DNA of 9,373 bases from Gammaproteobacteria bacterium (GTDB taxonomy: Bacteria; Pseudomonadota; Gammaproteobacteria; GCF-002020875). Positions 1 through 7,004 of this stretch are shown one piece after another; position 1 is the stretch's first letter; each line of letters begins with the position of its first letter. Location: NCBI GenBank assembly GCA_018671205.1, contig JABHIC010000435.1:1-9373 (forward strand). Reading direction: 5' to 3'. The position numbers were made by a program, and so were the translations under genes. Below the pieces are notes generated by a model that saw only the letters and a list, made by a program, of their open reading frames with translations, was not told the DNA's origin and made no database searches.

Positions 1-102
1 CACCGCCTCCAGCAGCAGCTCTTCGGCGCTGAATTAGCTGCTCCAGACCACGGCGGATATGATCCCTCATTCCGACTCCTTCCTAGATGGAGGGGAGAGT
101 GA
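1..102 (+). pseudogene. Possible out-of-frame N-terminal piece of the first receiver protein
   Basis: Frame 1 is open from the left edge to a TGA at 100-102. It includes the peptide LFGAELAAP, which resembles the linker found after helix 1 in receivers with a long insertion (a recollection of the family, not an alignment). The gene that follows is in frame 2, where a TAG at 35-37 blocks upstream extension. The simplest reading is that the receiver's beginning, with its acidic pair, lies upstream in frame 1, and that a one-base shift somewhere in 38-100 separates it from the rest. A sequencing error, a real mutation or chance similarity would all look the same here. Only about 33 residues are visible, so this is tentative. 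Confidence 0.38.
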
Positions 103-1864
103 AGAGATTGAGTGGGTCATCGATACCACCACATCGGGACAAGAGGGGGTAGCGATGATTGAGGCCGCAGAGGTCGAGGATGACCCCTATGCAGTCATCT
201 ATCTCGATATGCGGATGCCTGGTGGGTGGAGCGGTCTGGAGACCGCCCGTTATATCCACCAGGCCGACAGAAATGTACGCATTATTGTGATCACCGCCTT
301 TGTGGACGAAAATGTGAAAGGCATTCGTGATATTTTGGGTGACCGTTTTGTCTATCTGCGTAAACCCTATGTGGACAATGAGCTACAGCAGCTCACCCGT
401 TTTTTAGCGGCCGACTGGGCCCGTTCACAGGAGCTGGATCAGGCAATGAGGCAACTGGAATCGCTCAATCAGGGGAAGGATCAGTTTCTCGCAATGATGA
501 GCCATGAGCTGCATGACCCACTGGCGGTACTACTGCTCAATGGGGAGATGCTGGCCAATAGTGAGATTAATGCCGAGCAAAAACAGCTACTGCAGGTGAT
601 GGAGCGCTCCGGTAAGCGGGTACTCCAGCGGATCAATGATATCCTCGACAGCTCAAAACTGAATACGGGGCGTCTGGAAATCACTCGTGACCTCTTTAGT
701 CTGGCGGATATGCTGGATGAGCTTGAATATCTCTTTTCGGGGATGGCCGCTGAGGCGGGTCTGGAACTGCAGGTCTCTTCCAGGCTGAACTCTTCTAAAC
801 TGAGAGTGGGGGATGAGCATAGAATCATGCGTATTCTTGCCAACCTGTTAAGCAACTGCATCAGCTTCACCAAGAGAGGGGGGATCCAGCTACAGGTCAC
901 GGAGAGCAAGCAGCATGAGGTCTGCTTCCGAATTACCTGTAGCGAGTTTGGTATTGCGCAGAGTTTGATTGATCGCTTCTTCACAAATAGTGATCCGCTC
1001 AACCAACCCCAACATGGCATCGGCCTGGGCTTCTCTGTCTCGATGAAACTGGCCGACCGGATGGGGGGGAGTCTGCAAGTTGTCGAGGGAGAGCAGCCAC
1101 ACACCCACTTTGAGTTACGCTTACCGCTGGAGGAGGAGAATGTACTGCAGCAGCTGACTCCAACCCCGGAAGAGGAGCTCTCCGCACTAGAGCACCGTTT
1201 CAGGGGTACGGTTCTATTGATCGAGGGGCGCAGTGAGCAGCAGGCGCTGATCCGACAACAGCTGTCATCACTGGGGGTTGAGGTCACCATTGCAAACAGC
1301 GGGGATGAGGGGGTAGAGTCCGCACTCTCTGAGGAGTGTGATCTGCTGCTGGTCGATCTTCAGGTCGCTGAGTTGGGGGGGATGGAGGCGGTTGATCTGC
1401 TGAGACGGGTGGGCTATACCACCCCGATTGCGGCACTTGCCAGTGATGAGGTTGAGGGGCGCCGCCTGATGCTGACGGGTGCGGAGCTGGATGGTTTCCT
1501 GACTCTCCCTGTGGAGCGATTGGCGTTGATGAGGATGCTTGCAAAATACCTGCCGCTTGAGGAGGAGGCCCAGGCTGAGCTTCAGAACCTCACCCTGGAC
1601 AAGCAGCTGATTGCGCTCTATCTGGAGCGTCTGATCGAGCTGAAAAATGATCTGCATCATGCCATTGAGAAGGGAGACTGGGATGCGTTATGGAAGGCCA
1701 CTGTCATCCTGTTGGGCAGTGGGACCTCGTTTGGCTTCCCGGAAATTACCCGCCTGGCCAAGCAGGTCAGAAAATCGCTGAAGAGTGAGGAGTATGTAGA
1801 GACGGTATTGGTGGCAGAGGCACTGGAAGATGAGGTTGGGCGTATCATCGACCAGCACGCCTGA
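59..1864 (+). CDS. REC-kinase-REC-HPt hybrid protein with degenerate catalytic sites; N-terminus probably missing
   Basis: Soluble hybrid two-component protein of 601 residues from ATG 59. That ATG has no convincing Shine-Dalgarno site and cuts off the start of the receiver, so the true 5' end is doubtful. First receiver, about 1-120: phosphoacceptor D50, T79 and K102 are present, but the first strand and acidic pair are absent. A helical linker leads to a HisKA-like dimerisation helix with H149 in SHELHDPL, where canonical R-T is H-D. The ATPase domain keeps N266 and a G2-like HGIGLG (319-324), but its G1 box is altered (CSEFGI, 294-299). Second receiver, about 385-500: keeps D433, but has E-G for the acidic pair (389-390), A461 for the conserved T/S and L483 for the conserved lysine. 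The C-terminal HPt-like domain has V549 where the phosphohistidine should be and L552 for the usual lysine. It precedes the hub kinase by 30 bases. It may be a regulatory pseudo-kinase or a decaying gene; the long intact frame argues for recent or ongoing coding. Confidence 0.8.
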   Translation: MIPHSDSFLDGGESEEIEWVIDTTTSGQEGVAMIEAAEVEDDPYAVIYLDMRMPGGWSGLETARYIHQADRNVRIIVITAFVDENVKGIRDILGDRFVYLRKPYVDNELQQLTRFLAADWARSQELDQAMRQLESLNQGKDQFLAMMSHELHDPLAVLLLNGEMLANSEINAEQKQLLQVMERSGKRVLQRINDILDSSKLNTGRLEITRDLFSLADMLDELEYLFSGMAAEAGLELQVSSRLNSSKLRVGDEHRIMRILANLLSNCISFTKRGGIQLQVTESKQHEVCFRITCSEFGIAQSLIDRFFTNSDPLNQPQHGIGLGFSVSMKLADRMGGSLQVVEGEQPHTHFELRLPLEEENVLQQLTPTPEEELSALEHRFRGTVLLIEGRSEQQALIRQQLSSLGVEVTIANSGDEGVESALSEECDLLLVDLQVAELGGMEAVDLLRRVGYTTPIAALASDEVEGRRLMLTGAELDGFLTLPVERLALMRMLAKYLPLEEEAQAELQNLTLDKQLIALYLERLIELKNDLHHAIEKGDWDALWKATVILLGSGTSFGFPEITRLAKQVRKSLKSEEYVETVLVAEALEDEVGRIIDQHA

Positions 1865-1894
1865 GTAACCACTGGGCCGAGTGATTTGTAGACC

Positions 1895-4800
1895 ATGACA
1901 GTACAAGACAAAAGTGGGAAAAACCGCAGAATCCTTGCGGTTGATGACAGTGAGCAGCTGCTGGAGATGTACCAGAAACTGTTTACCTCGGTGTCCGGTA
2001 GTGAGGAGGAGAGTCGTGATGCCTACAAAAGTGTCTCTGCACTAGAGCAGATTCTTCGCGGTGAGACACTGGCTCCCCAGCGGGTACCGAAAGGGAACCT
2101 GACGACGACTACAGAGGGGGCGGAAATCTGCCTGCGCCAGCCCTTTGATCTGACCTGTTGCACACAGGGGCTGGATGCTGTTGAAGCGGTACATAAAGCA
2201 GCATTGGAGGGGCAGCACTACGCGGTGGCACTGGTCGATATGCGGATGCCTCCGGGAATCGACGGGATGGATACCGCACTGCGTATCCGCACGATCGATA
2301 CGGAGGTGCAGATTGTCTTCATTACAGCCAACAGTGACTATAATACCGATGAGGTGTGTAGCCGTGTGGGCGGACAGGTACTCTTTTTCAGAAAACCCTT
2401 TCAGAATGAGGAGCTCTATCAGACCGTTCGCAACTGCTGCTGGAGCTGGAATCAGGGCAGTGAGCTGAGGGGGCTACAACAGACCCTGGAGTCGCGGATT
2501 GATTTGCAGACCCGACGGCTGCAAGAGCGTGTCCACTCAATGGAGCTGTTGCAAAAAAATACCGTTCACCGGGAGCAGCAGATGGGGGTTCTGAAACGGG
2601 AGAACCGTTTTCTGCGGGGGTATCAGGATCTCCGTCTGCTCCTCTCTAGCGACCCTCTGCCACAGCCCCAGCCGCTCAAGATGTTGCAAGAGAGCGATGA
2701 GGGGCCGCTACAGTTATTGCTGGTGGATGATGAGGATATCATCCGTCTGCTCCTGACCCGGCAGATGGAGGCGATCGGCTTTCATGTCTCGGTAGCAGAA
2801 AATGTGACTGAGGGGATGAACCAGGCGCTGCAGACCCCCCCCGACATTGCACTCATCGACTACCAGATGAAGGGTGGCAATGGCGATATCCTGATCAAGA
2901 GAATGTGGGAAGATCCGCGCACCTCCCATACCCTGACGATTCTCTTTACCGGAATGGGTGATGAGGCACTCGCGATTGATGCCGGAGCCGTCTACTGGAT
3001 GCATAAACAGCAGGAGCCTGAGTTACTGCAACAGAAGATGGCGCTGGTCCGTGACTATGTTCTACAACAACATGATGAGGTGAATCGTGAGGAGCAGGAT
3101 GCCCTGTTGCTGCTAAAAGAGCTACCCCATAATGTCGAAAACAGGCTGGAGAATAACCGTATTCTGCTGGTTGATGACCTTCAGGATAATCTGGATGTGC
3201 TGGAGAGACTCCTCTCCCCGGAGCTGTCTGATGATGAGCTGGAGCTGGAACTGCACGATCTGGTCAGCTCAAACAGTAGCGAGCGGGGGGAGGGTGCGGC
3301 ACCATCGAGACTATTTGAGGTGACCTCTCTCACTCAGGGGCAGGATGCGGTCAATGCGGCGATAAAAATGCAGCTTGCCGGAACCCCTTTTGCGGTGGCA
3401 CTGGTCGATATGCGGATGCCACCGGGGATCGATGAGCTGGAGACAGCGAAACAGTTACGGCAGGTCTCCCCCTTTATTGAGATCATCATCCTGACCGCCT
3501 ACAGTGACTACTCATTGGAGAATATCCGTCAGGTGTTGGGGGCTAACTTCACCTTTTTGGGGAAACCCTATACCTCTGATGAGGTTTTTCAGCGGGTGAT
3601 CGAGGGGTGTGCCCGCTGGGGGAGTAGCAAGAAGATGCATGGGGCACATACGGCGCTGCTGAATCTTGCAGAGGATATGCAACAGGAGATTGTGCGACGT
3701 AAAGAGACAGAAAAAGAGCTGGAGAGTGCGAATGAGGCCAAAGACTCCTTTTTCTCCAGCATGAGCCATGAGTTGAGAACCCCGTTAACCACCATTATTG
3801 GCTATAACGAACTCATTCTGGAGGAGCTCACTCTTCCTGATAAATATCAGAATATGTTGGAGAATATTCTCCTTGCTGGAAAGACACTGTTGCAACTGGT
3901 CAACGATATTCTGGATATGTCGAAGATACGGGTGGGAAAATTTGAGCTCCATGACCAGCCTTTTGACCTCTATAAGGTGGTTAATGAGATCAGTGAGTTG
4001 ATGCAGGTTAATGCCCTCTCCAAAGGGTGTACACTCCAGCTTGAGGTCTCGGAAGTGGTGCAACCACAACTGAAAAAGCAGTGGATCGGTGATGAGATGC
4101 GCATCTCTCAGATACTCTTCAATCTGCTGAGTAATGCGATTAAATTCAGTGATGGCAATAAGGTGGTCTTACGGCTGGGGATCAGCTCCATCTCCTCCAT
4201 TAGCGTCTCCGGGTTTTACAATTTTGAGCTACAGGTTCAGGACTTTGGGGTGGGCATCTCCAGTGAGGTTCAAGCCAGACTCTTCACCCCTTTTGAACAG
4301 GCGGCCAGTACCACTTCGAGCCGTTTTGGGGGAACCGGACTGGGGCTCTATATCGCCCATCAACTGGTTGAGATGATGGGGGGGAATGTTCAGGTCGAGA
4401 GTCAGGAGCGGGTGGGTTCCACCTTCACCGTCCACCTTCCTCTCAAGTCAACGGATCTGGATGTGGAGGTGAAGTCATCCCCATCCCAAAGAGGAAAAAA
4501 TTCGGTTCCTCAGCTGGAAGGAACCGTGCTGATGGCCGAGGATACGATACAGCTACAGCGTCTACAAAAGCTGTTGGTTGAAAAAACCGGGGTGCGGGTT
4601 GAGACGGTTAATAACGGAGTTGAGGCCCTGAAGCTGGGCAAGAGTGGCCACTATCAACTGATCCTGATGGATATGCAGATGCCGAAGATGGATGGAATTG
4701 AGGCGACGCGACGGTTAAGAGAGGCGAAATGTAATACCCCTATTGTCGCACTGACGGCGAATGTGATGCAGCGCGACAGGGAGCTTTTTGAGGCGGCCGG

Positions 4801-5242
4801 TTGTGATGGTTTTCTCTCTAAACCGATCAGTCGTATGCGGCTCTATGATGTCTTGGAAAAATATCTCGATAGTGCCAGTGAGCCTCTTCTCTCCTCAGAA
4901 AGTCAGCAGACCGTTGTAGCTGAGGTCGTTAAGCGGGTTGATGAGGGAGAATCCGGGGAGGAGAGTGATGATCTCTCCGATATGATTGATGATGAGATGT
5001 GGCAGGATTTCTGGGACTATCTGAAAGAGGCGCAGCAACAGTTGGAGCAGGCGTGGGAGGCGGGTGACTGGGAGCAGATCCGTAGTGTTGCCCATGCCAT
5101 TAAGGGGATGGGTAGCTCCTACGGAGAGCAGGAGATGACCGCAGTGGCCACCCATCTGCAAGACCATGCGCTCAGTGGAAAGGATGCCTCTTCTCCCCAC
5201 TATGAGAAACTATTGGAACTACTGAAACGTAATGACCAGTAA
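1895..5242 (+). CDS. Multi-receiver hybrid histidine kinase (REC-REC-REC-HisKA-HATPase-REC-HPt)
   Basis: Cytoplasmic hybrid sensor kinase of 1115 residues; no membrane segment is seen. REC1 (about 10-180): D17/D18, phosphoacceptor D115, T144, K167. A charged, probably coiled-coil stretch follows (about 185-255). REC2 (about 272-390): D278/D279, D322, T352, K371 (followed by Q, not P). REC3 (about 420-575): D427/D428, D505, T534, K557. HisKA has H625 in SHELRTPL. The ATPase domain has N747, G1 DFGVGI (783-788) and G2 GGTGLGL (from 812). REC4 (about 878-995): E882/D883, D926, T954, K976. The C-terminal HPt carries H1067 in AHAIKG. The full H-D-H chain for a phosphorelay is therefore present. 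ATG 1895 is the first start after an in-frame TAG at 1889; its Shine-Dalgarno site is weak. Domain calls are strong. The signal sensed, and whether the three front receivers are phosphorylated by partners, is unknown. The final acceptor may be the CheY-like protein encoded downstream (inference from order). Confidence 0.94.
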   Translation: MTVQDKSGKNRRILAVDDSEQLLEMYQKLFTSVSGSEEESRDAYKSVSALEQILRGETLAPQRVPKGNLTTTTEGAEICLRQPFDLTCCTQGLDAVEAVHKAALEGQHYAVALVDMRMPPGIDGMDTALRIRTIDTEVQIVFITANSDYNTDEVCSRVGGQVLFFRKPFQNEELYQTVRNCCWSWNQGSELRGLQQTLESRIDLQTRRLQERVHSMELLQKNTVHREQQMGVLKRENRFLRGYQDLRLLLSSDPLPQPQPLKMLQESDEGPLQLLLVDDEDIIRLLLTRQMEAIGFHVSVAENVTEGMNQALQTPPDIALIDYQMKGGNGDILIKRMWEDPRTSHTLTILFTGMGDEALAIDAGAVYWMHKQQEPELLQQKMALVRDYVLQQHDEVNREEQDALLLLKELPHNVENRLENNRILLVDDLQDNLDVLERLLSPELSDDELELELHDLVSSNSSERGEGAAPSRLFEVTSLTQGQDAVNAAIKMQLAGTPFAVALVDMRMPPGIDELETAKQLRQVSPFIEIIILTAYSDYSLENIRQVLGANFTFLGKPYTSDEVFQRVIEGCARWGSSKKMHGAHTALLNLAEDMQQEIVRRKETEKELESANEAKDSFFSSMSHELRTPLTTIIGYNELILEELTLPDKYQNMLENILLAGKTLLQLVNDILDMSKIRVGKFELHDQPFDLYKVVNEISELMQVNALSKGCTLQLEVSEVVQPQLKKQWIGDEMRISQILFNLLSNAIKFSDGNKVVLRLGISSISSISVSGFYNFELQVQDFGVGISSEVQARLFTPFEQAASTTSSRFGGTGLGLYIAHQLVEMMGGNVQVESQERVGSTFTVHLPLKSTDLDVEVKSSPSQRGKNSVPQLEGTVLMAEDTIQLQRLQKLLVEKTGVRVETVNNGVEALKLGKSGHYQLILMDMQMPKMDGIEATRRLREAKCNTPIVALTANVMQRDRELFEAAGCDGFLSKPISRMRLYDVLEKYLDSASEPLLSSESQQTVVAEVVKRVDEGESGEESDDLSDMIDDEMWQDFWDYLKEAQQQLEQAWEAGDWEQIRSVAHAIKGMGSSYGEQEMTAVATHLQDHALSGKDASSPHYEKLLELLKRNDQ
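2222..2250 (+). repeat. 29-bp direct repeat, copy 1 (REC1 phosphoacceptor region)
   Basis: This stretch is identical, base for base, to 3392-3420. Both encode AVALVDMRMP around the phosphoacceptor aspartate, D115 in REC1 and D505 in REC3 of the same protein. A 17-base part (2235-2251) also occurs at 204-220 in the upstream gene. Perfect identity over 29 bases, including third codon positions, suggests duplication or gene conversion between receivers rather than protein-level conservation alone. Confidence 0.85.
3392..3420 (+). repeat. 29-bp direct repeat, copy 2 (REC3 phosphoacceptor region)
   Basis: Second copy of the repeat at 2222-2250, 1170 bases downstream in the same reading frame. Recombination between the copies would delete 390 codons in frame, removing most of REC1, REC2 and the first half of REC3 and leaving one chimeric receiver in front of the kinase. 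That outcome is inferred; only the identity of the two copies is seen. Confidence 0.85.
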
Positions 5243-5289
5243 CCAGAGCCGGTGTCATCACACCACGCTGAACCCTCTTTATCCCCCCT

Positions 5290-6966
5290 ATGCGCATTGA
5301 TCAACATCAACACAGTACGGTAGCCCCCCAGATTCATAATCGGCGGATTCTGGTGATTGATGATGACCCCGCTATTCTGGAGCTTTTCAGTAGAACCTTT
5401 GTCTACAAGAACCAATGGATTGAGGAGTTTTCAGATCTCTTTGATCTCGAGACAGGGGAGTTTGATCTCTCCTTCGAACTCTCTACCGCCTCGCAGGGGG
5501 AGGAGGGGGTGGCCCTGATTCAGCAGGCAGTCGATGAGAGTGCCCCCTTTGCGCTTGTATTCCTTGATGTGCGTCTGCCTCCCGGTATTGATGGGTTGGA
5601 GACGGCTCGAAAGATTCGGGAGATTGATTCCGATGTCCATATTGTTATCTCATCGGCCTACACCGATTATCAGCCGAGTGATTTTCGAGTAGTGGTATTC
5701 AGCCATCTCTACTTTATGCGAAAACCCCTGGTGGTGGCTGAAATTGAACATATGGCATACAACGCCAGCTATAGCTGGAACCGGAACCGGCAGCTACAGC
5801 AGGAGCTTGACACCAATATCGCCTATCAGAGCTGGTTGTCGCAACTGTTCAATGAGCTGCCGATGCCGATTATGGTAATCGATACCACCAACCACCAGGT
5901 GTTGATGAGCGGAGGGACCTACCACTCCGATACCTCCAAAAGCAGCTGCTACAAGATGCGCTATAACCGGGATACCCCTTGTGATGAGAGCATGGGAGGG
6001 TGTCCGATGGAAGAGGCCTGTTCCAGCGGAAACAGTACCATGAAAAACCACACCCATATTGATGCGTATGGGGAGAAGAGGCACTATGAGGTCCACTGTG
6101 TCCCGGTTCATAATCCGAAAATAGGTTCCCATCAAGTACTGGAGTTCTTTATTGATGTGACCGAACGCCACTACCGTCTGAATGAGAAAGAGCGAGAGAT
6201 TCGTCAGCAGACACAGCTCTTTGATACCTTCCGTTCAACCGCCCACACCATGAAAAACTCGATCGGTTATCTCAATGGGATGGTGGATCATGTGGCCGCC
6301 GTCAAGGAGAGAACGGGGGAGCTGGGAGAGCTGTTGAGCCCTGAGCGGGTAGAGCTGATACGTGAGCAGGTCACTACCATCATGTCTCTGTTGCTGCTGG
6401 CACTGAGAAACGCGAAGGGAGATGCCAACCGGGTCGCCGTACTTTCGGTACAGAAAAAAATTGATGAGGTACTCTCCCTCTTTGCCATCTCTACCCTAGG
6501 TAAAGGAAAAGAGGTTGCGCTCCAGCTGAATGTGGAGCATGAGGTCTGCATTCGTCTCCCGGCCATTGATTGTCAGACGATGCTGATCAATCTTCTCAAT
6601 AATGCCGCTGATGCTGTCGATCAATATCTCACTGAGCGCGCCACCGCTGCAGAGCCTGAAGAGTTGATGGCACTGATGAGATTGCAGGAAGAGCCGATGA
6701 TCACGCTGGAGGTGACCCAACGAAAAGAGCTGCTCTTTATTGAGATTAGCAATCTGGCTAAACCCATTCCGATGGAGGTGTTACCGACCATCTTTGAGAA
6801 GGGGTTTTCGACAAAAGAGAGCGGCAATGGGGTGGGGCTCTACGATGTGCGTCAGATTATTAAACAGGCGGGGGGGGATATCTCTGTCTCTAATCAGGAG
6901 GATGGGGTCACCTTTGCACTAAATTTACCCCTGGTCGATTGTGATACCACCAAGAATGGACCATAA
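5290..6966 (+). CDS. REC-PAS-histidine kinase with cysteine-rich PAS domain
   Basis: Soluble kinase of 558 residues. N-terminal receiver (about 18-165): D24/D25, phosphoacceptor D93, S122 at the T/S position, K145, and 69 residues between acidic pair and phosphoacceptor, longer than a standard receiver. The PAS domain (about 183-295) holds five cysteines: C220, C231, C238, C244 and C270. The first three sit in a CY-x-PC-x-CP pattern known from a subset of bacterial PAS domains, which suggests metal or redox sensing (inference). The putative phospho-acceptor helix has H319 in AHTMKN; the usual acidic residue after the His is Thr. The ATPase domain has N438 in NLLNNAADA, a degenerate G1 (ISNLAKPIP), then FEKGFSTK and GNGVGLY (from 512). 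This pattern resembles DcuS/CitA- and AgrC-like kinases, in which G1 also varies. ATG 5290 is the first start after an in-frame TGA at 5269 and lacks a Shine-Dalgarno site. It starts 47 bases after the hub kinase and is probably cotranscribed. The lack of an HPt or second receiver suggests it phosphorylates a partner, perhaps the CheY-like protein. Confidence 0.92.
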   Translation: MRIDQHQHSTVAPQIHNRRILVIDDDPAILELFSRTFVYKNQWIEEFSDLFDLETGEFDLSFELSTASQGEEGVALIQQAVDESAPFALVFLDVRLPPGIDGLETARKIREIDSDVHIVISSAYTDYQPSDFRVVVFSHLYFMRKPLVVAEIEHMAYNASYSWNRNRQLQQELDTNIAYQSWLSQLFNELPMPIMVIDTTNHQVLMSGGTYHSDTSKSSCYKMRYNRDTPCDESMGGCPMEEACSSGNSTMKNHTHIDAYGEKRHYEVHCVPVHNPKIGSHQVLEFFIDVTERHYRLNEKEREIRQQTQLFDTFRSTAHTMKNSIGYLNGMVDHVAAVKERTGELGELLSPERVELIREQVTTIMSLLLLALRNAKGDANRVAVLSVQKKIDEVLSLFAISTLGKGKEVALQLNVEHEVCIRLPAIDCQTMLINLLNNAADAVDQYLTERATAAEPEELMALMRLQEEPMITLEVTQRKELLFIEISNLAKPIPMEVLPTIFEKGFSTKESGNGVGLYDVRQIIKQAGGDISVSNQEDGVTFALNLPLVDCDTTKNGP

Positions 6967-6991
6967 TGGATGCAACAAACAATATAACCAT

Positions 6992-6998
6992 AAGGTGA
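6992..6998 (+). promoter_or_regulatory. Strong Shine-Dalgarno site for the CheY-like gene
   Basis: AAGGTGA lies six bases before ATG 7005. It is the only good ribosome-binding site among the four genes on this strand; the starts at 59, 1895 and 5290 have weak or no match. This fits much higher translation of the small receiver than of the large kinases, which is the usual stoichiometry for a shared phosphate acceptor (inference). Confidence 0.75.
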
Positions 6999-7004
6999 TA
7001 CTAG

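Noticed and set aside
85..103. Programmed +1 frameshift like that of prfB, because AGGGGAG precedes the frame-1 TGA
   Set aside because: The codon before the stop is GAG, and slipping to AGT would give poor re-pairing; the slippery CTT-TGA type context is absent. A plain frameshift or sequencing error is simpler.
481..1290. Long open frame on the minus strand opposite the first gene (269 codons)
   Set aside because: Its translation is rich in Ser, Arg and Cys without any domain pattern, and the plus-strand frame has clear two-component motifs throughout. It is a shadow of the real gene.
6984..6989. TATAAC as -10 of an internal promoter before the CheY-like gene
   Set aside because: No acceptable -35 hexamer is found at 16-18 bases upstream, and there is no extended -10.
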